From Cellvibrionaceae bacterium (lineage in GTDB: Bacteria; Pseudomonadota; Gammaproteobacteria; Pseudomonadales; Cellvibrionaceae), in NCBI GenBank assembly GCA_025800365.1, contig JAOXRT010000038.1, positions 1-35,445 on the forward strand: DNA of 35,445 nucleotides, given 5' to 3'. The translations under genes were made by a program, and so were the position numbers. The notes under the pieces were generated by a model. It saw only the letters and a program-made list of their open reading frames with translations, was not told the DNA's origin and did not search any database. Positions 1 to 7,135 of the stretch are shown here, piece by piece (position 1 is the stretch's first letter; each line of letters begins with the position of its first letter).

Positions 1-282
1 ATCAGTTTTCAGTCTCGCTTAGGAAGAGCGCAATGGTTGCAGCCATATACCGTGGATGTCGTAAAACAGTGGGGTAAGGATAAATTAGCTTCACTGGACG
101 TGATTTGTCCGGCGTTTGCTGCGGATTGTCTCGAAACTTTGGAAGAGATTTCAGAAGAAATTCGCGAAGACTTCCAGCATGCAGGCGGAGGGCGCTTCTC
201 TTATATCCCTTGTCTGAATGATAATGAAGAGCATATAGATTGTTTGGTCGAGATATCTCAGGATTTGTTAGCTTTAAATTAG
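1..282 (+). CDS. hemH: Ferrochelatase, C-terminal part (5' end outside window)
   Basis: The frame is open from base 1 to the TAG at 280-282 and gives the last 93 residues. The segment ICPAFAADCLETLEEI followed by GGGRFSYIPCLN is the C-terminal signature of ferrochelatase, which inserts Fe2+ into protoporphyrin IX in the last step of haem synthesis. The conserved acidic stretch after ADCLETLEEI belongs to the metal-binding side of the active site in this family. The upstream residues SRLGRAQWLQPYT match the family too, so the TTG at 37 is an internal Leu codon and not a start. No intrinsic terminator is visible after the stop. Confidence 0.93.
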   Translation: MSFQSRLGRAQWLQPYTVDVVKQWGKDKLASLDVICPAFAADCLETLEEISEEIREDFQHAGGGRFSYIPCLNDNEEHIDCLVEISQDLLALN

Positions 283-645
283 ATGCGACTCTCCACCGCC
301 ATTATCTACTGCTAATAATAATTGGCTGTGACTAAAGCTCTGCACTTTCTTATTGCCCTCATTAATTGCTATTTTCTAAAATCTAAAAGATCACTTTTGA
401 TGTTTTTATTGCAAAGTTCTTGTCGGAGCTTCTTCTTTTAATAAGAAAATTCTTAGAAACAGCCTTTTTTACTCCTCGAATTTTTAAAAAATACGAAAAT
501 TTCTCTTCAAAACACAAAAAAAGCGTTGTAAAAACGTGCAAATTGGTTTTTTTTTAAATAATATCGGCTTTAGCCCTTGGGCTGTTGAATTTTTGTGCTA
601 TTGTTCTAATTGCTAGTGGACTGGCAAATATCGAGGAGAAACCTT
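283..645. other. AT-rich intergenic region upstream of the histone-like gene
   Basis: These 363 bp hold no convincing gene. The stretch is clearly richer in A and T than its surroundings, with A and T runs around 460-560, a short inverted repeat (TAAGAA/TTCTTA near 440-455) and no clear hairpin-plus-T terminator for hemH. Promoter elements for the gene at 646 must lie here, but no -35/-10 pair with good spacing stands out. The ribosome-binding site GAGGAG at 633-638 marks its downstream edge. Confidence 0.6.
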
Positions 646-1548
646 ATGGCCAAAGTTGCAAAAAAGACAGCAAAACGTAAAGCTGCATCAACAAAAGCAA
701 GTGCAAGCAAAGCAAAGGTAGATGTATCGCCTGCAACTGCACGCGCACAAACCTCATTAGATAAATTACTAAAGGAGCTAACCGCGCAAGCCAAAAAAGT
801 TGCTGCTGCTCGTAAGAAAGCAGCTTCTGCTAAAAAGAAATCAGCGAAAAGTAAAAAAGCGGTCGATAAGCGAGCGGCAAAGTCGGCTGCTGCTGCAGTA
901 AGTAAGGCGGCCGATAAGGCCAAAGCGCTTCGTGCTAAAGTGGCAACTTCTAAGCAAAACTTGGCGAAAGCCAAAAAAGCTGAAGCTGCTAAAGCTGCAC
1001 AAGCGGCTGCTAAAGCTAGAGTTGATGATTTAGAGGCCAAACTGGCTGCCAAATCGGAAGCTGATTTAGCAAAAGCCATGAAAGCGTTCCAGAGTAAGTG
1101 GGAAGCTAAACGCAAAGCGGCCGATAAGAAGAAGGTGAGTTCTTTAGCTAAAAAACTAGCGGCTAAGTTGAAAGCCGCTGAAAAGAAAGAAAAGGCAAAG
1201 ACCAAAGCGGCAGAGAAGAAAGCAGCCGCCAAAGCTAAAGCTGCTGAGAAAAAAGCGGCAGCAAAAGCTAAAGTCGCTGCTAAGAAGGCCGCTGCCAAGG
1301 CAAAAGCTGCTGAAAAGAAAGCTGCTGCTAAAGCAAAGGCTGCTGAAAAGAAGGCTGCCGCTAAAGCAAAGGCTGCTGAAAAGAAGGCTGCCGCTAAGGC
1401 AAAAGCCGCCGCTAAGAAGGCCAAAGCGAAAGCAAAGCCTAAGGCGAAAGCTAAACCAAAAGCTAAACCAAAGGCAAAGGCTAAGCCAAAAGCTAAAGCC
1501 AGCACCGCGAAAGCTAAGAAGCGCGGTCGCCCTGCTAAAAAGAAGTAA
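646..1548 (+). CDS. Histone H1-like, Lys/Ala-rich DNA-binding protein with C-terminal AT-hook (AlgP-like)
   Basis: A 300-residue protein made almost entirely of Lys and Ala. The chosen ATG at 646 has GAGGAG seven bases upstream; an upstream in-frame TTG at 610 would add 12 unrelated residues. Residues 1-25 are basic. Residues 30-180 are a Lys/Ala/Glu/Asp-rich region that could form a long helix or coiled coil. Residues 188-253 hold six copies of an 11-residue unit (AAEKKAAAKAK and variants). Then come KPKAKAKPKAK-type repeats like those of histone H1 tails and Pseudomonas AlgP, and the end KKRGRPAKKK contains an RGRP AT-hook core, which binds the minor groove of AT-rich DNA. A nucleoid-associated or regulatory role is inferred; no target is known. 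A strong terminator follows. The repeat length is probably variable between strains. Confidence 0.85.
   Translation: MAKVAKKTAKRKAASTKASASKAKVDVSPATARAQTSLDKLLKELTAQAKKVAAARKKAASAKKKSAKSKKAVDKRAAKSAAAAVSKAADKAKALRAKVATSKQNLAKAKKAEAAKAAQAAAKARVDDLEAKLAAKSEADLAKAMKAFQSKWEAKRKAADKKKVSSLAKKLAAKLKAAEKKEKAKTKAAEKKAAAKAKAAEKKAAAKAKVAAKKAAAKAKAAEKKAAAKAKAAEKKAAAKAKAAEKKAAAKAKAAAKKAKAKAKPKAKAKPKAKPKAKAKPKAKASTAKAKKRGRPAKKK
1207..1404 (+). repeat. 33-bp in-frame tandem repeat, six copies
   Basis: Six consecutive 33-bp units inside the histone-like gene encode AAEKKAAAKAK or close variants (the third is VAAKKAAAKAK). The last two full units (1339-1371 and 1372-1404) differ at only two bases, which points to recent duplication. 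A seventh, decayed unit follows at 1405-1437. Because the unit is a multiple of three, gain or loss of copies keeps the frame. Confidence 0.85.
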
Positions 1549-1570
1549 TCTCGTTTAGCTTTTAGCTACT

Positions 1571-1607
1571 AAAAGCCCACTGTGCAAATGCCCAGTGGGC
1601 TTTTTTT
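1571..1607 (+). terminator. Rho-independent terminator after the histone-like gene
   Basis: AAAAGCCCACTG at 1571-1582 pairs perfectly with CAGTGGGCTTTT at 1593-1604 around a 10-base loop, and the right arm runs into T residues. It ends the transcript 23 bases after the stop codon. The A run on the left means it could also work on the opposite strand. Confidence 0.9.
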
Positions 1608-1739
1608 GTGCTTTTCTTAGCCCAAAGCTGTAATGCAGGCCTAAATCTCCGCGCATCAAGTGACATTGCGTCTATAAGGGGCAATTAGTGTTAACAGGCC
1701 CTAGGTATTTGGAGTAAAATTACCTTTTTAATTCCATAT

Positions 1740-1745
1740 TAGAAT
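1740..1745 (+). promoter_or_regulatory. Possible -10 box (TAGAAT) for a leaderless tsaB mRNA
   Basis: TAGAAT lies so close to the tsaB ATG (1751) that transcription from it would begin at or next to the start codon. There is no Shine-Dalgarno sequence before this ATG, which fits a leaderless message. The -35 region is not well defined (TTACCT, 15-base spacer), so this is a weak call. Confidence 0.3.
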
Positions 1746-1750
1746 ACCCT

Positions 1751-2506
1751 ATGAGCTACATTCTTGCCCTGGACACTGCTTCGGATTATTGCTCCGTAGC
1801 CCTTGTGGACCCATCTGATCCAAACGATCAACTGTTGGAGATTCGCCGCCAAGCACCAAGGCAACACACTCAGCTTCTCCTGCCCATGGTTGATGAGCTT
1901 CTAAAGCAGGCCAAGGTTGCGCGCAAGGACTTAATCGCGATTGCTTTTGGTGCAGGGCCGGGCTCCTTTACAGGCTTGAGAATTTGTTTTGCTGTTGTAC
2001 AGGGCTTGGCCTTCGGTTTAGACATACCGGTAATACCTGTATCAACATTAGCGGCCATGGCCAATGCGCAACATCGCCAACTCTTTGGGAAGACTCTTGA
2101 TCAACCTTTGGATGCAGACGCCCTCTATTTCAGTTGTTTGGATGCGAGAATGAATCAGGTCTACTGGGGAGCTTATCGCTTTGATGGTAGTAAGCTTATC
2201 GCATTGCAAGATGATGCCCTAGATGACCCTGTTATAGCACTGGAAAAAATGCAGGCACTGATAAAGCATCACGGTCAAACAAAGCTGTATTGCAGCGGTC
2301 CTGGCTGGCACTACCCAGAATTAAATGCATTTTCCCAGCAGGCCGAGGGACTAGATCAGAGCATTGAGCCTTGGGCGGCCGATGTTTTACATATTGCCTG
2401 TAAAGATTGGGCCGCCGGCGCGGCTGAAAATATTCGCAAGGTGCAACCGGTATATTTAAGAAATGAAATCAGTTGGGAAAAAAGAAAAAGAATTCGCCAA
2501 CCCTAA
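1751..2506 (+). CDS. tsaB: tRNA threonylcarbamoyladenosine biosynthesis protein TsaB
   Basis: A 251-residue protein of the ASKHA ATPase-like fold. It opens with the family's ILALDTASDYCSVAL strand-loop and has the diagnostic GAGPGSFTGLRI motif at about residues 66-77. TsaB is the inactive partner of TsaD; with TsaE they put the threonylcarbamoyl group on A37 of ANN-decoding tRNAs in the cytoplasm. The length is slightly above the usual 225-240. The ATG at 1751 is the only sensible start, since the motif begins at residue 3. The C-terminus (VQPVYLRNEISWEK) is typical. It stands alone between a terminator and uppP rather than with tsaD or tsaE. Confidence 0.95.
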   Translation: MSYILALDTASDYCSVALVDPSDPNDQLLEIRRQAPRQHTQLLLPMVDELLKQAKVARKDLIAIAFGAGPGSFTGLRICFAVVQGLAFGLDIPVIPVSTLAAMANAQHRQLFGKTLDQPLDADALYFSCLDARMNQVYWGAYRFDGSKLIALQDDALDDPVIALEKMQALIKHHGQTKLYCSGPGWHYPELNAFSQQAEGLDQSIEPWAADVLHIACKDWAAGAAENIRKVQPVYLRNEISWEKRKRIRQP

Positions 2507-2519
2507 TTTGCTGATCAGG

Positions 2520-2541
2520 TGCTTAACTAGCTAGTTAAGCA
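2520..2541. repeat. 22-bp perfect palindrome between tsaB and uppP
   Basis: GCTTAACTAG at 2521-2530 is followed immediately by its reverse complement CTAGTTAAGC at 2531-2540, and the flanking T/A pair extends the palindrome to 22 bp. There is no loop and no T run after it, so it is not a standard intrinsic terminator. It lies 14 bases after the tsaB stop and 47 bases before the uppP start. It could be an operator for a dimeric regulator or a cruciform-forming site. Confidence 0.75.
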
Positions 2542-2587
2542 AGTTGCGTACAAGGAAGACAACTTACTATTATCGTCAGGAGACAAT

Positions 2588-3382
2588 ATGGATAGCTTGC
2601 AGGCTATTTTACTCGCTTTACTTCAGGGGCTAACGGAATTTTTGCCCATTTCAAGCTCGGGGCATTTAATACTTCCCTCGGTTTTATTAGGTTGGCCAGA
2701 TCAAGGTTTAGCTTTTGATGTTGCCGTGCATGTGGGCTCTCTGTTGGCTATTGTGTGGTTCTTTCGCGGGGAACTTATTGCAATAGCCCAGGGTTCTGTG
2801 AATACCCTAAAAACTCGTCAACTCAATGAGCATAGCCAATTGCTACTGTTTTTAGCGATTGCTACTGTGCCAGCAGGTTTATCTGCTTTGAGTTTTAATG
2901 ATTACATTGAAGCTCAGTTGCGCTCGCCACTTGTTATAGCAACAACTACTTTAGTTTTTGGTTTGTTATTGTTGCTTGCTGATAAAACGGGTGCGCGACG
3001 TAAATCCATTATTGAAATGAGTCTGTGGGCAGCCTTTATTATTGGTTGCGCCCAAGCAATTGCCCTAATTCCAGGTACGTCCCGTTCGGGGATTACTATG
3101 ACGGCCGCATTGCTGCTTGGTTTTCAGCGAGATGCGGCAGCACGTTTCTCATTTTTAATGTCGATTCCGATTATTTTTCTTAGCGGTGCATACAAAGGCA
3201 TAGAGCTATTGTCGATGCCTGCGCCAGCTTGGGATTTAATCGCTATTGGGGTAGTGGTTTCGGCGGTTTCAGCTTATGCCTGTGTTTACTGGTTTATGGC
3301 CGTTATAGAACGCATGGGAATGCTACCTTTCGTTTTATATCGAATAGTTTTAGCGGCTATTCTTTTTGCTCTGTTTCTATAA
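2588..3382 (+). CDS. uppP: Undecaprenyl-diphosphatase (BacA/UppP family)
   Basis: A 264-residue polytopic inner-membrane protein with about eight hydrophobic segments. Near the N-terminus it has the catalytic motif QGLTEFLPISSSGHL (residues 13-27), and later PGTSRSG with the catalytic Arg, both hallmarks of the BacA-type phosphatases. It dephosphorylates undecaprenyl diphosphate to recycle the lipid carrier for peptidoglycan and other envelope polymers, and overproduction gives bacitracin resistance in known members. The first acidic residue of the E. coli motif is Gln here (Q13). The ATG has AGGAGA seven bases upstream. It is probably transcribed alone. Confidence 0.95.
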   Translation: MDSLQAILLALLQGLTEFLPISSSGHLILPSVLLGWPDQGLAFDVAVHVGSLLAIVWFFRGELIAIAQGSVNTLKTRQLNEHSQLLLFLAIATVPAGLSALSFNDYIEAQLRSPLVIATTTLVFGLLLLLADKTGARRKSIIEMSLWAAFIIGCAQAIALIPGTSRSGITMTAALLLGFQRDAAARFSFLMSIPIIFLSGAYKGIELLSMPAPAWDLIAIGVVVSAVSAYACVYWFMAVIERMGMLPFVLYRIVLAAILFALFL

Positions 3383-3517
3383 TAGAAAGGCAGAAGAGGG
3401 GGCTTAATGCAGGGCGAATCCTCTACGCTAGTCTATTATGAAATGAAATAATCCATTTATCTCTGGCCGTTCAAGGGGCGGCTGACGTGGCTGACTTGCC
3501 TTTTATTGGAGGATGTT

Positions 3518-4390
3518 ATGCATCAAAAAGTCGCATTTATAGGTTTGGGTGTGATGGGCTACCCGATGGCGGGACACCTGCAAAAAGCAGGTTGCACAGT
3601 CACCGTTTACAATCGTAGTAGCCAAAAAGCTGAACGTTGGGTTGAGGAATTTGGTGGCTCGATGGCGCTTACTCCAAGAGAGGCTGCTGAAGGCGCCGAA
3701 ATTGTCTTCACCTGCGTGGGTGATGACAATGATGTTCGGCAGGTATGCTTAGGTGAAAATGGCGCCTTTGCTGGCATGAAAGTGGATTCAGTGCTGGTTG
3801 ATCACACCACAGCATCGGCAGAGCTTGCGCGCGAGCTATATCAGGAAGCTAAGAATCGTAAGTTGCACTTTCTTGACGCCCCAGTCTCAGGTGGCCAGGC
3901 TGGTGCAGAGAATGGCAGCCTGACCGTTATGGTTGGCGGTGATACCACGGTGTTTAATCATGTTGACCCGGTTATCGATCACTATGCTCGCTCTTGTCGA
4001 TTACTAGGACCCAGTGGTTCGGGGCAGCTCTGTAAAATGGTGAATCAAATTTGTATCGCTGGCCTAGTGCAGGGCTTGGCGGAAGGTTTGAATTTTGCTG
4101 AAAAAGCTGGCCTAGATCCCCATCAAGTTGTCGATGTGATTTCTAAGGGTGCCGCGCAATCATGGCAAATGGAAAACCGTTATCGCACCATGTTGGCAGG
4201 GGATTACAATCACGGCTTTGCGGTTGACTGGATGCGCAAAGACCTTTCGATTGTTTTGCAAGAGGCCGCACGAATCAATGCCTCCTTGCCAGTAACGGCC
4301 ACGGTTGATCAATTTTACAACGATGTACAAATCATGGGCGGTGGTCGTTGGGATACGTCGTCCTTGTTGGCTCGCCTAAAACGAGGCTGA
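3518..4390 (+). CDS. NAD(P)-dependent beta-hydroxyacid dehydrogenase (3-hydroxyisobutyrate dehydrogenase family)
   Basis: A 290-residue cytoplasmic oxidoreductase. The N-terminus has the Rossmann dinucleotide-binding loop IGLGVMGYPMAG. It then has the substrate-binding signature DAPVSGGQAGAENGSLT, and GSGQLCKMVNQI with the catalytic Lys at residue 173. The C-terminal half is the all-helical dimerisation domain. Known members act on 3-hydroxyisobutyrate, tartronate semialdehyde, serine or glyoxylate; the sequence alone does not settle the substrate, and there is no valine-degradation or glyoxylate gene next to it. The start is the ATG at 3518, six bases after GGAGG (3508-3512); a TTG at 3506 in the same frame overlaps that site and is rejected. 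A terminator follows. Confidence 0.9.
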   Translation: MHQKVAFIGLGVMGYPMAGHLQKAGCTVTVYNRSSQKAERWVEEFGGSMALTPREAAEGAEIVFTCVGDDNDVRQVCLGENGAFAGMKVDSVLVDHTTASAELARELYQEAKNRKLHFLDAPVSGGQAGAENGSLTVMVGGDTTVFNHVDPVIDHYARSCRLLGPSGSGQLCKMVNQICIAGLVQGLAEGLNFAEKAGLDPHQVVDVISKGAAQSWQMENRYRTMLAGDYNHGFAVDWMRKDLSIVLQEAARINASLPVTATVDQFYNDVQIMGGGRWDTSSLLARLKRG

Positions 4391-4410
4391 TTTTGCTTAA
4401 GTCAGAAGAA

Positions 4411-4450
4411 AGAACCGCTAAGCGCTAGGGTTTAGCGGCTCTTTTGGTTT
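4411..4450 (+). terminator. Rho-independent terminator after the dehydrogenase gene
   Basis: AGAACCGCTAA (4411-4421) pairs with TTAGCGGCTCT (4432-4442), with one mismatch and a 10-base loop. TTTTGGTTTTA follows. It lies 20 bases after the stop codon. Confidence 0.75.
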
Positions 4451-4536
4451 TATCTCGCTGTTTTGCTGAGTCTTGGCGCCAAAGCTGCTAAGATCCATAA
4501 GCTTAGTTTTTAGTGATTTTCCTGAATTGAGGGCTT

Positions 4537-5838
4537 ATGACTGCTCATGACTCTACCGCCGCGGCGGACTTCCTAAAGCGCTGTATCGCGTTTCTTGATG
4601 AATCTGTAACTCCTTTCCACGCTGTTAAAGCCATGGCCTCCCGTTTGGAGAAGGCCGGTTTTAATCAATTGCATGAGTCAGAGCATTGGCAACTTAGCCC
4701 CGGCAACAAATACTACGTTTGCCGCAATGACTCCTCCATAATTGCTTTTGTTTATGGTACTGAAGACCCTCTGGAAAGTGGCCTAAGAATGATCGGGGCC
4801 CACACAGATAGCCCTTGTTTAAAAGTGAAACCTCAGCCTGATTTACACCAACAAGGCTATGCTCAGCTCGGTGTTGAAATCTATGGCGGTGTTTTATTGA
4901 ACCCATGGTTTGATCGTGATTTATCCTTGGCTGGTCGTGTCAGCTTTAGCGATAAAGAGCAGCAATTACAGTCTGCCTTGGTAGATTTTAAGCGCGCTGT
5001 GGCGACGATTCCAAGCTTGGCGATACATCTAGATCGTGGTGTTAATGACAAGCGTAGTGTCAATCCACAAACCGATATGCCACCGCTGTTATGCCTTAGT
5101 GAAACGGCGATTTCCTTTGAAGATCTTTTGCGTGCAGAGCTATTAGTCGCTCAGCCTGATTTGGACATCGATAAAATCTTAGACTTCGAGATCAGCTGCT
5201 ATGACTGTCAGGGCGCCGCTCAAATCGGTTTAAACGGTGACTTTTTAGCCAGTGCTCGATTGGATAATCTACTAAGCTGCTTTATCGGTTTAGAGTCGAT
5301 GCTGCAAGCGGGCAGCGAGCAAAGCACCTTGTTGGTGTGCAATGACCATGAAGAGGTTGGCAGTGCTTCTGCCTGTGGAGCGCAAGGTCCAATGTTGGCG
5401 AGCTTCCTAGAGCGAATTTGGCCTGAAATAAATCCGCGCGAACAGATTATCAGCCGAAGCCTGATGATCTCGGCGGATAATGCCCATGGTATCCACCCGA
5501 ACTTCCCCAATAAGCATGATGGTAATCATGGGCCAAAGCTCAATGCAGGGCCGGTGATCAAGATTAACGCTAATCAGCGCTATGCCAGTAATAGCGAAAC
5601 CTCTGGCTTGTTTAAGCTACTGGCTGAAGAGCTGCCGGTACAAACCTTCGTAACCCGGGCGGATATGGGCTGTGGCAGCACCATTGGGCCGATTACAGCA
5701 ACCGAGATCGGTGTTAGAACCGTTGATGTTGGCGTACCGACCTTTGGTATGCACTCCATTCGAGAGCTCGCCGGTAGCGAAGACTGTTATACCTTGCATC
5801 GCATTTTTAATAGATTTTTAGACAGACAAAGGGTATAA
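4537..5838 (+). CDS. apeB: Aspartyl aminopeptidase, M18 family metallopeptidase
   Basis: A 433-residue protein of the M18 family, which removes N-terminal Asp or Glu from peptides and forms large dodecameric complexes in the cytoplasm. Visible family motifs in order: [13 protein letters not shown] (zinc-binding His and Asp near residue 90), LDNLLSCF (bridging Asp), NDHEEVGS (general-base Glu and metal ligand), [12 protein letters not shown], and [11 protein letters not shown] followed by FGMHSIRE with the last His ligand. Length matches bacterial ApeB (about 430). The ATG start gives the usual N-terminal segment [15 protein letters not shown]. All metal ligands appear present. Confidence 0.95.
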   Translation: MTAHDSTAAADFLKRCIAFLDESVTPFHAVKAMASRLEKAGFNQLHESEHWQLSPGNKYYVCRNDSSIIAFVYGTEDPLESGLRMIGAHTDSPCLKVKPQPDLHQQGYAQLGVEIYGGVLLNPWFDRDLSLAGRVSFSDKEQQLQSALVDFKRAVATIPSLAIHLDRGVNDKRSVNPQTDMPPLLCLSETAISFEDLLRAELLVAQPDLDIDKILDFEISCYDCQGAAQIGLNGDFLASARLDNLLSCFIGLESMLQAGSEQSTLLVCNDHEEVGSASACGAQGPMLASFLERIWPEINPREQIISRSLMISADNAHGIHPNFPNKHDGNHGPKLNAGPVIKINANQRYASNSETSGLFKLLAEELPVQTFVTRADMGCGSTIGPITATEIGVRTVDVGVPTFGMHSIRELAGSEDCYTLHRIFNRFLDRQRV

Positions 5839-6009
5839 CCTGAACTCAATTATGGCATGGAAAGTGGTAATAACTGTGTAGTTACCTGGCCGGGCAGAAG
5901 CCAATGGAGTGGCCGTTTTAGCTAAGCTAGCTATTATTAAGAGTAAGTGCCGTTGTTGGGGCAAACCTGGCAGCGGTGATCTCCACGGTTATGGATGTAC
6001 GACTAAGTA

Positions 6010-7071
6010 ATGACAATAAGTAAAGAAATATTACAAGAGTTTTCGCCATTTGATAGCCTTTCTAGTGATTTCCTAGAGCGTGCTTTGGGGCGCATCAGCG
6101 TCAGAGAATTTAAAAAGGGAGATGTGTTGTTTCAGCGTGGTAAAAAACTCTCTGAAACCTTTTACCTGCTCAAAGGTGGCGTCGATTTATTGGCCGCCGA
6201 TCTATCTCGTATTAGTGTAAACCACACCAGCCCCCAAGCTCGGCACCCACTGTGCAATACTCAGCCTGCTAGAGTGTCAGCATTCGCAAAAACCGATGTT
6301 ACGGCGTTGGTAATCGAGCGTGACTTTCTCGATCTTGTTATGGTGTGGAGTGAATCCAGCCTTGTGGATGATGGTCTGTCGATTGATCCTGATGATCAAG
6401 TCGAAGCTGATCCTATTATCGAAGAGCAGATGAGCAAGGACTGGATGAGCGTTTTATTATCGGCGCCCCTGTTCTCGCGAATTCCCCCCGGCAATATTCA
6501 GGCCTTGTTTCAGCGTTTTATTCCACGAAATGTCACAAAAGGCGAAAAGGTCGTAGTGGTGGGCACCCAGGGTGATTACTTCTATGTCATAAAGTCAGGT
6601 ACAGCTCAGGTCTTAGATTCAGCCGGTTATTGCAAAGCTAATCTATCAACGGGCGATTACTTTGGTGAAGAAGCGCTGATTGGTAATACCACCCGCAATG
6701 CTACCGTTGAAATGAGCAGTGATGGGGAGCTAATGTGCTTAGGTAAAGAAAGCTTTGCTGAGCTGCTGCATAAGCCTTTAGTGAGCTATGTATCTGTCGC
6801 TGAATTTTTTAAGTTGCAACAAACCGGACGCTCGATTCGCTTAATCGATGTTCGTCTTCCTATCGAATTTAAGCAGCAGCAGCTGTCGGGCTCTGTGAAT
6901 ATTCCACTATCTTATTTACGACCAAAACTCAGTGAAATGTCGAAAGATGTTTTGTACGTGGTCAGCGATTACGGTGGTCGTCGCTCAGAGGTGGCAGTTC
7001 AGTTAATGGTTCAAGCGGGCCTAGATGTGTTATTACTGCGCAGCAGTGATGTACAGGAAGTAGAGCTGTAA
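6010..7071 (+). CDS. Cyclic-nucleotide-binding domain protein fused to a rhodanese-like domain
   Basis: A 353-residue protein with three parts. Residues 10-120 look like a decayed cNMP-binding domain (KKGDVLFQRG...YLLKGG, without a phosphate-binding cassette). Residues 145-255 are a second cNMP-binding domain with an intact cassette, FGEEALIGNTTR at 218-229, keeping the Gly-Glu and Arg that hold the cyclic phosphate. Residues 262-350 are rhodanese-like (RLIDVRLPIEFKQQQLSGSVNIP), but the active-site loop reads SDYGGRRS (319-326) with no cysteine, and the domain has no Cys at all, so it should not transfer sulfur. There is no helix-turn-helix, so it is not a Crp/Fnr regulator. A role as a cAMP or c-di-GMP receptor acting through protein contacts is inference. 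An in-frame stop at 6004-6006 fixes the ATG start; there is no good ribosome-binding site. Confidence 0.85.
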   Translation: MTISKEILQEFSPFDSLSSDFLERALGRISVREFKKGDVLFQRGKKLSETFYLLKGGVDLLAADLSRISVNHTSPQARHPLCNTQPARVSAFAKTDVTALVIERDFLDLVMVWSESSLVDDGLSIDPDDQVEADPIIEEQMSKDWMSVLLSAPLFSRIPPGNIQALFQRFIPRNVTKGEKVVVVGTQGDYFYVIKSGTAQVLDSAGYCKANLSTGDYFGEEALIGNTTRNATVEMSSDGELMCLGKESFAELLHKPLVSYVSVAEFFKLQQTGRSIRLIDVRLPIEFKQQQLSGSVNIPLSYLRPKLSEMSKDVLYVVSDYGGRRSEVAVQLMVQAGLDVLLLRSSDVQEVEL

Positions 7072-7135
7072 CGCTGGTATTTTCCTATTAAAAGCCATGC
7101 CTCAAACATAAGCAATTATACGATTTGACCCTTAA

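Noticed and set aside
606-1505. A 299-codon ORF on the minus strand opposite the histone-like gene
   Set aside because: It is the mirror of Lys/Ala repeat codons (Phe/Ala/Leu low complexity), with no ribosome-binding site and no family pattern. The plus-strand protein with its AT-hook, start site and terminator explains the region.
3229-3441. A 70-codon plus-strand ORF overlapping the end of uppP
   Set aside because: It lies in another frame of a clear membrane protein gene and has no recognisable product.
5945-6009. GGGGCAAACC before the cNMP/rhodanese gene looked like the start of a GEMM (c-di-GMP) riboswitch
   Set aside because: The second conserved half (GGGACGCAAAGCC-type) and the GNRA tetraloop arm are missing, so the fold cannot form.
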